A stretch of 64,000 nt of DNA, taken from assembly GCA_036571765.1 (NCBI GenBank), contig BROE01000003.1, positions 9,234,138 to 9,298,137 on the forward strand, given 5' to 3'. The position numbers and the translations under genes were made by a program. Shown in pieces: positions 35,766 to 48,080 of this stretch. Within the stretch, counting starts at the first letter, position 1. Each line of letters opens with the position of its first letter. The DNA is from Plecoglossus altivelis (Eukaryota > Chordata > Actinopteri > Osmeriformes > Plecoglossidae). Under the pieces are notes generated by a model. The model saw nothing but the letters and a program-made list of their open reading frames with translations. It searched no databases and was not told the origin of the DNA.

Positions 35766-36080
35766 GCCATAGAGAGCACTCTGTGCTTGGTTCAATCCAT
35801 CCATATCCCTTTGGAATACCACAGACCTCTGGCATAACCTTTACCAGCATTCCTCTACTTAGTTTAGCGCTCAGACTATTGATTTTCCTATTAAAGTGCT
35901 AAGGCCCTTGGTAGGCAGGCTTTGTGTGGTATGCCCTGTGAAAACAGAGCTAAACTGATGCTACTCATAGACCCTGATCAATATTCTGCTATCAGACTGT
36001 TGTGTAATATCATCTGCTTGATTCTGTCCTTCCGGTCTTTTCCCTCCCTCCCCCGCCACATTCCTCCAGGTGGAGAAGTG

Positions 36081-36119
36081 ATGACAGTCAGCTGTAGGCT
36101 CTGGAATGGACAGCTGTGA
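36081..36119 (+). other. Upstream ORF overlapping the ZFHX start codon
   Basis: A 12-residue frame (ATG at 36081, TGA at 36117-36119) lies in the coding exon's 5' UTR, after the acceptor at 36069, and overlaps the main ATG at 36106 in another frame. Terminating uORFs placed this way usually reduce initiation at the main start. Activity is not shown by sequence alone. Confidence 0.5.
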
Positions 36120-39100
36120 GGGTGGAGGGGGTGGAGGGAGAGGGGAGGGCGAGGAGAGAACAACTGCCTCTCCTCCCCTGAGCCCGGTGGTGAGTCTTGA
36201 TGTGGGGTGGTCCTCTCGTACCTCAGCCTCGGCCCCTGCCAAAGAGCCCCTGACCCAGCCTGAGCGTGAGCCAGAGCAGGGGGGCGCAGAGGGGTCCGAG
36301 GCCAGAGAGGACACCCAGGGAGGAGAGCTGACCGAGGGAGGTGGACACAAACGAGGGGATGGACAGAGCCCGGAGGAGGAGGGGAAGGAGGAGAAAGAGA
36401 CGGATAAGGAGGAAGTGTTTGCAGATGAGGGAGAGGAGGCAGCGTGTATAGAGCCCCATAGCAGCAGAGACGGAGGGGAAGACCAGGAGAAGGAAGAGGA
36501 GGAGGCCATCTCAAACCAAAGCCAAACCAAATCCAAATGTTCTTTATTACCTCAACAGAGCCAGCACAGCTCTTCCTCCAGCACTGTAATGGCCAACGGC
36601 ACACACTACAGCAAAATACCGACTTCTCCAAAGCCCCGCCCTTCTCTTTTTCTCTCTCCAGAGCTCTCCCCCTCTCCTGCCACCTCTCCAAAGCTCTCCC
36701 CCTCTCCCTCCACCTCTCCAAAGCTCTCGCCCTCCACCTCTCCAAAGCACTTCACGTACACTTCCTCCTCCCCTTCCCCGCTGAGCCAGGCAGAGTTGAG
36801 AGACACTCCGAGGGGAGATCAGGGCTGTACCCCAGGGTTTCTACAGAGCTTTAAATCCCAGCAGTCTGCCCTCGCTTTCCCCCTCGCGCTTCCTGAGTCT
36901 ACCGGTATATATGCTGAGGAAGGCGGGGCGGCAGGTGTTGCTCAGACTTCCATTGCCAATGGAGACGTTGCCAAAGCTCCAGAACCAAACGACAGCCAGG
37001 GCGAGAGCGAGGTCGATGAGGAGAGAAACAAAGAAAGGGAAGCCGCTGTCCTTCAAAACCTCCAGCAAGACCTTTCTCCCAATTCCCTCAGCAGCCACAT
37101 GACGCTGATGCACTCCCGCAACTCCTGCAAGACGCTCAAGTGCCCCAAATGCAACTGGCACTACAAGTCCCAGCATACCTTGCAAGCCCACATGAAGGAG
37201 AAACACCCCGAGACGGAGGGGCAGTGTGTGTGTGGCGGGTCAGAGGGGAAGTGTGTGTGTGGCGGGAACAGGGACGTGTGTTTGTTTTGTAGCAGTGGGC
37301 AGTCCCATCCTCGCCTAGCCCGAGGGGAGACGTATGCCTGTGGTTACAAGCCCTTCCGCTGTGAGGTATGTGACTACGCTACCTCATCTAAAGGCAACCT
37401 CAGCATCCACATGCAGTCTGACAAGCACCTCAATAATGTTCAAGCGGGGGGACACACCAACGGTCACACGCTCACGCAGGCGGAACAGGCGACGCACAAC
37501 TGTGGCCCGTCCAACGGTTACACAGCCGAAGACCAGGTATTCAAACACACGCACCACACTGTGACGCCACCTGCCAAGCATGGCACCCCCACCCCCACCA
37601 ACTCTGTGGGTAAGAGGTGGAGGTGTGACGTGTGTGATTATGAGACCAGCATTGCCCGAAACCTGCGCATACACACCACCAGCGAGAAACACACTCACAA
37701 CATGATGCGTCTCCAGAGAGGCTACTACTTGTCCCATTGCAGGAGTCTGACTCCCCAGCTAACCCAACTCAAACACCTAAACGGCACAGGTGAGGGATAC
37801 ACACGCGCACAAATAACTCAAGCAATTTTAGAAGGTGTTTGGATAAAATCCTTTTAGTTGTGCGCCAACAATTCATACATTTCTTCTTGTCCTGGGTGTG
37901 TGTGCGTGTGCGTGTGTGTCTGTTTGTCCCCTAGGTGGAGAGCTCTCGTTGACCATGCGGCTGAGCAGCCAACAAGTCCCCGAAGTTCCGGCCCCCCTGG
38001 GATCCGCCCTCACCCCCTCTCCGTCCCCCTCCCCTTCCCCTCCCCCTCCCCCTCCCCCCTCTCTCTCCCCCGCCCCAGCCCTCTCCCAAGCCGCGCTCCA
38101 GTGCCTGGTGTGCTTCTCCTTCTCGTCTGACCGCATGGAGGCATTGGAGCAGCACCTGAGTGCCCCTCGCTCCCTGCCCCAGTCGGAGTGGTGCTCCCTT
38201 GTGGCCGGAGGCTGCCACTGTCGGCTGTGTGGCTACACCACTCCTCTCAGGGCTAACTTCAGCCTGCACTGCCAGACAGACCGACACCGCAGCAGGTACC
38301 AGCTCGCTGCTCACATCCGAGAGGGCGGAGCCACCAGCCAGGAGGAGGCCAACCTGGTTGCCAAGGGAAACCCTGTCCAGCTGAGGTGTAACCTGTGTGA
38401 CCATGTGACGAATAGCGTGGAGAAACTCCGGGCGCACTGCCTTGGCTCACACCATGAGGCCAATCAGCGAGTGTACAAGGTCAGTGCACGCATCCACTCT
38501 CTGACTAGCAGGGGATGTAGCATTAGCACTCATTTTCTGTATAACCTAGTTCTGGTGTTTATGTTCTAGGAGCTCACTCCTATGCTAACCCTTCACATGC
38601 TAACCCCAGAAGAAGGCACTTCATGAGGTTTAGAACCCAATCGCCGTTACTTTTTAGGGACTTGAAATGCTCCACCCTCCCCCTCATAACATTGTCCGGC
38701 TGATGTTGTACTTGCCACATTTGCTCCATGTGTCAGCTAGGTGCTCCGCATGCTAACGAGGCCTGCGTGTCCCGTACTCTCCTCCCTGTAGTTTCTGCAG
38801 AAGTATGACAGTGCTGTAGAGGAAGGCTCCTGGCTCCTCCACTGTCTGCCCTGCAACTTCTCCTCCCCCTCCAAGCTCCATCTGACCAGACACGCCCACT
38901 CTTCCGCTCACCAGCAGAAGGAGGGGCTCCTGGGGCGGCCGCCCCCCACGGAGGGAGGTCTGACGGGAGGGGAGGAGCTGGCGGCCATCTTTACCATAAG
39001 AAAGTGTTCTACACCTGATGCAGGTACACAGCGGCACATGTGCAGGACGAAGAGTGTTTTGATGTTGATTTGCAGCAGAGAATCTCGCTCGCGTTGTGTG

Positions 39101-40372
39101 CCTGGTTGTGCGTCATAGGTTTTCTCCGTATTCTAATGAGGATGTAAGTCTAGGAGGAGACACATTTTTTTCCAAGGGTCCCGTGGGGCCCAGACTCCCC
39201 CCCAGCCTCCTCCAAGCTCAGCCAGGCCGATCGGTGCCAGGACACGCAGAGAGAGCGGAGAATCGGGCCATGTTGGGAAAATATTGATTGCATCAATTGA
39301 TTAGTCAATATACATCCTTGTTACATCCCCAATCACCTCTGAAAACAGTCAACTAGCACCTGCTAATCAATGGGCCAATAACATCAGCGTATACTAATGA
39401 ACAAAGAGGAATCATTTCTTGCCGTAAGCCTATCACAATTTAGCTGAGCATTGTACCCGCTGAAGCTATAAAACCCACCCCAAATGTCTGTCCTTTTAAA
39501 ACTGTAATATTCTATACTACGCTGTGATTATGGATCTGATGCAAATATAGCCATCAAACAACTTTCCTTAAATCCTACTCTGTCTCAATTTAATCTGGAT
39601 TAACTGATCTGTGTCAAGTCTGTATTAACTCCTTTCGACCCTGGACAGGCTTCTAATAGAGAATCAATGCCTGGTCAATAGTGCCAGTAAAAGAGAGTGC
39701 TGTCTCGTTGAGGTCTGTTATCTAGTTTAAAGTGAGTCCAAAGAGTGAGACACGATGTCAGACCAGTGGTCTGTGTCACCAAGACTTGTTCTATAACATT
39801 AAATTCCAATTTTTTGCCCCCTCAGGAGATTTGCATGATCTGGAAGATTCCAGTGAGGACTCCAACTGTATATCTGACAAAACCAAAGACACCGACACCT
39901 GGGGTGAGAGATGGGCCACTAAAGAGACAGGTAAGAAGGAACCTGCCACCATAACATTCTTTTAAACAGGCATGGCAATGGTTTGTCCATATTTTCTACC
40001 AAACTGTCTCCTTTCCCCTGGCTCGTACCCACTTCTGAACGCATTGTCACTTTGTAGATGATACCACTGCAGAGGATAGGGAGAGGAGAGACTTTGTACC
40101 CCCAGCTAAGCGTCCGTCTCCTGGGTCGGACGAGATGGAGAGCCCCTTTCTACCGAAGCGCCCCAGAACACACCAGCACACTGCCCACCAGCAGGTGAGC
40201 GTCTTCTTTAGAGAAACTCTCCTTTTGAAACAGATTACCTTTCTCGAGAGCCAACTGTGCAAGAGGGCTGGCAATGCATATGAGCTCAAGGCCTTGCGTG
40301 AACTGGTTGATTGACACCCCCACACCACCTTCACTCTTTATTTCTTTCTTTCTCTCCCTCTCCCTCTCTCGT

Positions 40373-40444
<72 letters not shown>

Positions 40445-43400
40445 GGTCTCTCTCTTCAGCTTGTCCAGTGTCCCCTGTGCCAGGTCAAGCTGGCACACGC
40501 ACACTTGAGACACCACCTCACACACCTCCACAGTGTGGCCCAGGACTGCGTGGATAAGCTCATCAGCACGGTCAGTGTGTGTGTGTGTCTGTTTGTCTGT
40601 GTTATTAAGGGCAGACAGACAGGCAGGAAGGATGGGGGGTGGGGTATTGTTAGATACGCAGACACAATTACATTAAGAAAGCACTAGAGAAGAAGGTAGC
40701 GCATTTTTAAGCAGCTACCCACTGTCGCCTTTGAAGCTGTGAGCATTGAGAGTGCGTATATGTGTACACATTGTACTAAATATATAAATGTATGAGAAAC
40801 GGTTTTGCCAGAGGATGTGAGTGCGCTTGAGTGAGGATAAAGGCAGTGCTTTTATAATGCATGTTTAAGTAGGCCCTCTATTAGCAGAAGTGCAGTCAAG
40901 CTAAAATGGGCCCCATGCTTTTCGCCTGTGTCTCTCCAGGAAACAAAGAGTGGTCATCTATCCACATCACCGAGCTCTATCTCGCTAGCCCGTATGCTAA
41001 GTGGCCTTTGTCTCTCCCTGCCTCTGCCTCCACTTCACTGCCTCCCTCTTTTCACCCTTTTCACTCTTGCCCCTCCCCTCCCCCTCTTTTGACTCTCATC
41101 CCTCCCTCCGTTTGCACTGCCCCCCCCTCCTTACCCCCCAGCCCGACCGCTTGCTTGCTGTCGCTTGCCCTCTCTCCCTCTTGTTCTTAACCCCTCCCTT
41201 CCCCTCTCCAGGTTGCCTCCCCTGTGTCCCCCCCCCTCATCTTTTTCTCTCTCCCTTTCTTGGTCGTACCCCTCCCTCCCTTTCCATCTCCCCTTGCTGT
41301 CTCATTCTCTTTTTCTTATGCACCTTCTCTTTTCCCCCTCTCCCCTCTCTCTCTGTAATAGTAATTGAGGTTCATTAATTCAGACTGAGGTGATGATGGC
41401 CATTATGTACCTTGCTTTCCAATTACGCTCTCTAGATTAAGGCTGACCTTCAGTCTCTCTGCGACGACCGTGTGTGTGTGCGTGTGTGTGTGTGGTGTGT
41501 GTCGCTTCTGTCTCTTATAAAGATGTTATGCAGAGAATACTCTTGTCATGTAAATCCCTGTCTTAGCTGTCTCTGTCTCTCCCCAGGCTAGCTTCTCTGG
41601 TTTATATGTGTTTAGTGCTTTGGAACTGGGAAACTGGCTGTTCCTGTTAGAACAGATCATTTATTTCTTCAGAATTCATTATTGAGTTCAATAAAGTTTT
41701 ATTAAACCCCAAGGGGCTTTTAGAGGGCGTCGTTAGAGCTCAAGGGCAGAGTTATACCTTCTGCACCTATAAATATTGGCCTCCATACATGCAGGTTCTT
41801 GGTATTACATCCATATATTCATACACTCTCACTAGGTGACTTCACATGCTGTGAATCCAGAAGCATCTCTCATTTAGATTCAATTCCAATTTATCACAAT
41901 GATCAAGAATCAGAAAAAGTAGAATTACACTTGTCCATCCATATCAATTCAATTCCAATATAGCCTTCATGTATAATATATGATACAGGGTAACACAATT
42001 GAAATCAAACATTTTATATATTTACATTTATATTTTAATCATGGTGTTTTTGATTAGCTAGTGAGGGAGAGAGGTTACCAGGACAGATTCAGATTGACAT
42101 TTAATGTCTCCGACTGCTTGTTCTCCAGGTGTTGCCATCGTCTGAGCAGTCTGAGGGTCTCGTCCTCCCTGAACCAGATCCACAACAACAGAACCCTGAG
42201 AATGCCTCCAACACCAAGGACTCGTCCCCGCAAAAGAATGGTTAGCGGTTCTGCTAAAAAAATAAAAAATGAAACACTATTTGAATTTCTATTATATAGC
42301 ATCTTAATGAAATGGATTATTTAGGAAAACTGTAAAACTCTCCTGTTGTTATTGTGTGTTCCAGGCACGGTAATGGAAGATCCTGAACAAGACTCGACCA
42401 CACCTAAACATGTTCCAGCCCTCCTCACCCCCCCGCTAGAGGAGCAACTCTCAGCCGAACCTGACACCCCCAACGGCCTTGCTCAGTCCCTCAGCCCCCC
42501 CCTCCCCCCACACTCACCCCCCTCCCCACCTGGTGAGCTTGCCCTGTCGGATCGCCACGGCTACAAGTTCCGTTGCAGTAAGTGCAGCCTGGCGTTCCCT
42601 ACCCAGGAGAAGCTGCAGGTGCACTGGCAGTACCACGCCATGAGGGCGGCAACAGAGTGCCCCCTCTGCTCCAGGCAATGCCGCAGCCAAGAAGCCCTGC
42701 AGAGGCACTTGAACAACACCCACGCCCCACAGGAGGCGGCAGTCGGCCAGAATGCGCTCCTGGAGAGAGGCCCGGCAGACCAGGGGAAGAGCACAGCCCA
42801 GCCTCCTGCCACATTTCAGGATGAAGGCGAGGATGAGGTGCTGGAAGACGGAGGAGAGGGGATGAGCAGGGAGAGCACGGTGGAGCCAAATAGGGAAGGC
42901 GGAGCGGAAGACCCGATGGAGGATGAAGTGGAGAAAGAGGGCCGCCCTCTAGAGCTGACAGGAAGGTCCGGCCTTGGAGTGAGCGAGCCAGGTTCGGCCG
43001 CACCGCAGCAGGAGGAGAGCGGGTTGGAACCCAGCCACAGCCTTCCTCCTCGCAGGAGCTCCAGTTCCACCATGGAGCGCTACATGGACCCCAGCCGGCC
43101 CTACAAGTGCTCCGTGTGTTCGGAGTCGTTCACCCAGAAAACGATCCTTCTGGTCCACTACAACTCCGTCTCTCACCTCCACCGGGCCAGACGAGCCCAG
43201 CAGGACTGCGGGCCGCAGCAGACCGATGCTCCTCGCGGCTCTGACCCCAGACCTTACCGCTGTAAGGTATGCGGGGTGGGTTACAGCCAGAGCTCCACCC
43301 TGGACATTCATCTCCGCTCGGTCCTCCATCAGTCCCGTGCCCGTGCAGCCCAGACCCAGGCACCGCAGTCTGCAGCCCAAACCCCTGCTCCACCATCAGT

Positions 43401-46400
43401 CCGGGCCGCCGCCTCTAGCCCCCTGCCGAGGGGAGGAGAAGAGTCTTCCAGGGGGCTCGGCCCAGCCAGCCCCTCCCTGTCCTCCCCAGCAGGCCCCAGC
43501 TCAAGGGGTGACAGCCATGGGAAGCTCTCAGGTCAGGTGGAGAGTCTCCAAGCCAAGAGGAGAGTAGCAGACCTGCTAGCGACCAGAGGCCAGCAGACGT
43601 TGATGTTGCTGCAGCAACAGCAGCAGCTGGCGCAGGCTCAGGCCCAGCTCCAGCAGCAAACCAGCCTGCTCCAGTCCCAGCTCTTCAACCCAGCCTTGCT
43701 GAAGCATTTCTCCCTGGGCCCAGAGGCGCTCATGAAGCAGCACTTCAGCATCACCCCAGACAGCCTCCTCTCACTTCAGCAGCAGCTGCTGCTCCCCTTC
43801 TACCTGTCGGGCGAGCTGAACCTCAGCCCAGAGTTCACCCCTAAAGGCCTGGAGATGGGGCATACTGCTTCTGCACCCTCCCCGGACTCGGAGCAGCCTC
43901 GTGCAGAAGCCAAGACAGATGGCCCGGCCCCGAGCCCAACCGAACCTCCTTTGGAGACCCCATGTGAAGCAGCGGACAGCAATTCCTGCATGGACCTGAG
44001 TCACAGGGCACCGAACTCGGGGGAAGAGGCAGGAAACCCAGGGGATGGAGTGAAAGATCATCTTCCAGTCAAGATTGAGAGAGAGCCAGAGGAGGAAAAG
44101 GCACATGTTGGCCATCTTGGCTCCTCAGTCAACCACGGGGACTCCTGTCCTCCTCCCAGGGTGCCCTATGCTGCTGTGAGCGGGGGGGCCTTCAGAGCTC
44201 TGTTGGGGAGCTTTGGCTATGAACTGGCCCTGCAGTACACCCAGGGCACTCAGAGACTCCAACAGAAGAGTCCTGCCCAGGTACAAGCAGGAGGGGGGCA
44301 GGAGGACTGTGGCGACATACAGCTGGAGCCACAGTCGGGGGTCGACCTGAAGCAAAGTAAACCGGAAAACGGAGAGACGGAATGTTGCCTGGAGGAGACG
44401 AAGGAGGAAGCAGCGAATGGTGAGGTGAAAGGATGTCTAGAGGAGGGAGAGAGGGAGTGTGGAGAATGTGGGAAGCTTTTCTCAGACTTCCTGGTGCTCA
44501 AGAGTCACCAGGAGTACGTGCACAAGCTGCTTCTGCCTCCGACTATGCTGGAGAGCTTTTCCAGACAGTACAGAATTAAGTATGACCGTCTCTACCCGCT
44601 CACACACCCCATGTCTATGGAGAAGGCTGCCCCAGCTACAAGTCCAACTCCAGACTCGGAAACAGAAACTTCTCCACCCAAGCTCCTGTCACGGCCTGCC
44701 CCAGCCTCCACCCCATCTCCAGCCAAAGCCCTAACTCCAGCTCCTGTTCCAGCCACACCCTCTCCTCCTCCGTCGCCCTCCCACCCAGAAAGTGCTCCAC
44801 AGCAGGAGGCTGCCGTCCCAAGCAGCCCTCCTCTAGACCCCTCTCCACTTGCCTCCCAGCCCAAATCCTCCATCCCTCTACCCCACCTCCCCTTACCCAG
44901 TCTCCCCCTACCCTCCATCCCTCTGGCTCAGCTCCCTGTACCCCCTATGCCCTTCCCCATAGACCTCCCTCTGCTTTCCCCTGCAATGATGCAGTCCATG
45001 GCACTGCAGTCCCAGGCCATGCTCTCCACCATGGACCCTGGCCTGAACTCTGACCTCACCAAGTTCTACCAGTCTCAGCTCAGCCCTGTGTTGCTAGGGC
45101 AACAACCCCAGCTAAGTCCTGCGTTGCTGGGACAACAATCTCAACTCAGCCCTGCGCTGCTAGGTCAGCAACCCCAGCTGAGCCCGGGACTGTCAGGCCC
45201 AAATAAAAGGGCGCGGACACGTATCTCGGAGGAGCAGTTAAACGTCCTGAGGCAGCACTTCAGCATCAGCAGTCTGCCCAGCGATGAACAGATCAACAAG
45301 ATGGCCGCCCTGTCCGGCCTCCCTCACAAAGTCATCAAACATTGGTTCCGCAACACCCTGTTCAAGGAGCGCCAGCGTGACAAGGACTCGCCCTACAACT
45401 TCAGCAACCCCCCCACCACTCCCCTAGAGAAGACCGGAGAGGAACCACAAGCTCTTTCCCAGTCTGACCCCCCACGGTCCCAGTCTCCAGCCCCACCAGC
45501 CCAACTCCCCTCCCAGCCCCAGAGGCAGGAGACCCACAGGGGGGAGCACCACAGGAGCCGGCGCTCCTCTCGCACCCGCTTCACTGAGCAGCAGCTGGAA
45601 ACCTTGCAGGGGGTGTTCGAGGCCAGCCCCTACCCCAGAGAGGAGGAGTACGACAGGCTGTCTGCGCTGCTCTCCCTCCCCAACAGGGTCATCGTTGTGT
45701 GGTTCCAAAACGCCCGGCAGAGAGCCCGCAAAACCCAGGAGAGGGGGAGCGATGGAGGGAAAGAGGAACGGCCTGACGAGGGTACAAACAGGAACCGTGG
45801 AGACGGTACCCAGTGCCAGAGAGGCCGCCGACGCAAGCGGGACCAGAGCGACGATGAGGAAGATGACGAGGGCCAGTGCGACAGCCAGAACGAGAACTCG
45901 ATGGATCTTGCCTACGAGTACTACGCCCACTCGGACTCCCCCAGCATCACTCCTGTTCCCTCTGACCCCCATGCCACCCCTCAACACGCTGACAAGGAGT
46001 GCGCTCGAGACCAAGTCGAGTCGAACCATCACAGAGACGCAGATTTCAAAACCCCATCTACATCTGGGAAGACCCGAGAGGTAGAGGGTGAGGCCCCGGA
46101 CTCGGAGATCCAGTCGCAGAGAAGAGAGACCCCGTCTGAAAAACACCCAAACACTTCTTCGCTCAGCTCCAACTTCTCTCCCCAGAAGCCCAGCACCACC
46201 TCTGGGTCTCAGTCCAGCCCTGCAGCTCCACAGAGGTCCACCCTTGCTCCATCCCCTGTTAGCCCCCACTCTCCCCCAGCTCTGGCCCCAGCCAAGTTCT
46301 TCCCTCCTCCGGGGTCTCCGGCAGATTCCCACCAGCCACAGACCAAGTCCCAACCCCAGACCAAGTCCCAACCCCAGACCAAGGCCCAAGCCCACCCCCA

Positions 46401-48080
46401 GTTCCAGTGTTCTCTCTGCCCGATATCCCTGCCCTCCTTCCAACTGTGGCAGGAACACCAGACCAGGCACCTCCTGGCAGCCCAGTCCCAGGTCCAGCTG
46501 CTCCATCCGGGCTTCACAGACCGTCATCCCCTGCCTTACATGCTGCTCCACCCCAGTCAAAACCTTCTGACCAGCCAGCTGCTCTCAGGGGCCATGTCCC
46601 AGATGCACCCCAGCCACACGCACCCCATGATGTCTCACATGAGCAACGCGCACGCCAACCTCGCCCACAACAGCCACGCCCTCGCCAACCTGTCCCACCC
46701 CTCGCTTCCCTCGCAAAAGCAAGGTTCCAAAGTGGCGCCGGAGGTCCGACAGGGCTGCGAGGTGGGTTTGAGAGAGAGGGAGGATGATCAGCGGAGAGAC
46801 AAGCGTCAGCGGACCACCATCACTCCCGAGCAGCTTGAGGTGCTGTACCAGCGCTACAGCCTGGACTCCAACCCCACCCGGGGGGTCCTGGAGGGCATCG
46901 CCCGTGACGTGGGCCTGGGGAGACGAGTGGTTCAGGTAGCTAAATTCACACTAACCACTAACTCCTATTGACGTAGAGCACGGACGTTCAGTCTTATGTA
47001 GTAGGGCTTCCAGGTCTTATCAGTCTTATCTTCAATACACTGCATGGGGGTTATTTCTGCGACAACATGCAGCACTGGGGGAAATGAAGGTGTTTGTGTG
47101 GTTTATTTGTTTTGTCCTCTGTACAGGTGTGGTTCCAGAACACCCGAGCCAGAGAAAGGAAGGGCCAGTTCCGATCTCTAGGTGCCGGCGCGGGGCTGAG
47201 TTTGAGTCACAACCACCTCCGCTGCCCCTTCTGCAGGGCTCTCTTCAAGGTCCGGAGTGCCTTGGACGCCCACGTCAGGTCACGTCACGGGGCAGAGGCC
47301 GAGAGAGTTGGATACAGCCTGCCCATAGGTGCTGCACCCCTCGGTAACTTTGGGGATCTGTCGAGCTACGCCTACAGGGAAAGGCAGTCTTCCTCCATGT
47401 CCCCCTTCCTCCCCTCCAGCTCTGGGGCCATCGCCACCACCAGAGATCAAGAGTCTGCCATTGCAGCCTTGACCTCTGATTCTCTAGCTTTTGATCCAAA
47501 CAACCACGAGGTTGAGGAGGAAGACGAGGAGGAGGCAGAAGAGGGGGTGGAGGAGGAGTACGGCTGTGAGGAGAGCTCCAGCCTGGCGGACCCTGCCTCC
47601 CCCAGCCCCGAGGCCTCAGGGGCGGCCAGTTCCGCCTGGGGAGACAAGCCGACCCAGCGGCACCACCACCAGAACCAGCAGCAGCAGCGGCAGAGGACCC
47701 ACATGAGCCACCTCCAGGTGCTCCAGCTCCGAGCCTTCTACAGGAACCACCGCACGCCCAGCAGACTGGAGTGTGAGGCCCTGGGCCAGGATCTGGGCCT
47801 GGCACGCAGAGTGGTCCAGGTGAGGGTCCGCTCACGTAACCACACTGGTCTAGCGAATGATCATCCTATCAATCCTATTTTTTTGCTCAGATAGTTCTTG
47901 ACTGCGTGCACCATAGAAGTATAGCCAATGTTTATTGTAAGCATGACTCTCCTCCAGGTGTGGTTCCAAAACGCCAGAGCCAAGGAGAAGAGGGCCCGGA
48001 GCCTGAGCAACGAGGCGGCCACAGGAGAGAGGAATCAGATGGAGCTGACCGCCCGGGCAGGGGAGAGGGATAGAGCCTAG
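36106..48080 (+). CDS. zfhx2: Zinc-finger homeobox protein, ZFHX family (probably ZFHX2), four homeodomains
   Basis: Ten coding exons join in phase to 2770 residues: 36106-37789, 37935-38479, 38792-39023, 39826-39930, 40058-40194, 40460-40570, 42129-42240, 42365-46935, 47127-47819 and 47958-48080. An acidic, Ser/Pro-rich head precedes about fifteen C2H2 fingers (for example FRCEVCDYATSSKGNLSIH and WRCDVCDYETSIARNLRIH). Homeodomains lie near residues 1921 (KRARTRISEEQL...HWFRNTLFKE), 2039 (RTRFTEQQL...VVWFQNARQ), 2454 (KRQRTTITPEQL...QVWFQNTRARERK) and 2687 (RTHMSHLQVLQL...QVWFQNARAKEK). The first homeodomain and its tail SPYNFSNPP are ZFHX hallmarks. Known role: large nuclear transcription factors of neuronal development. 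The length favours ZFHX2 over the roughly 3600-residue ZFHX3/4. Odd: TAG comes about 25 residues after homeodomain 4, so the long C-terminal region of mammalian paralogues is missing. Confidence 0.8.
40268..40450. repeat. Dispersed repeat copy B plus (CT)n next to the exon 40460 acceptor
   Basis: Copy of the element at 29008 (ATATGAGCTCAAGGCCTTG, GATTGACACCCCC) followed by CT-rich sequence and a 60-base (CT)n run at 40375-40440. This runs almost directly into the acceptor CTCTTCAG of the exon starting at 40460, so the microsatellite supplies its polypyrimidine tract. Confidence 0.8.
40571..42128 (+). other. ZFHX intron with pyrimidine-rich and AT-rich parts
   Basis: No coding evidence. The segment 40995-41355 is a strongly C/T-rich tract (open frames rich in Pro/Ser/Leu are compositional). 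The segment 41355-41440 (GTTCATTAATTCAGACTGAG, TTCCAATTACGCTC) is AT-rich with homeodomain-type TAAT cores and could be an intronic enhancer; that is inference. Confidence 0.4.

Noticed and set aside
34898..35850. Long minus-strand frames rich in SLSLCFS
   Set aside because: Produced by GACA/GAGA microsatellites inside ZFHX intron 1.
35961..36745. 191- and 255-codon minus-strand frames
   Set aside because: They are the antisense of the ZFHX acidic/Ser-Pro exon or its intron, and lack homology.
40995..41355. Coding exons in the pyrimidine-rich tract of a ZFHX intron
   Set aside because: Frames rich in Pro/Ser/Leu follow base composition only, and the flanking exons at 40570 and 42129 already join in phase 0.
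45424..46560. 378-codon minus-strand open frame
   Set aside because: Antisense shadow of the large GC-rich ZFHX exon containing homeodomains 1 and 2.
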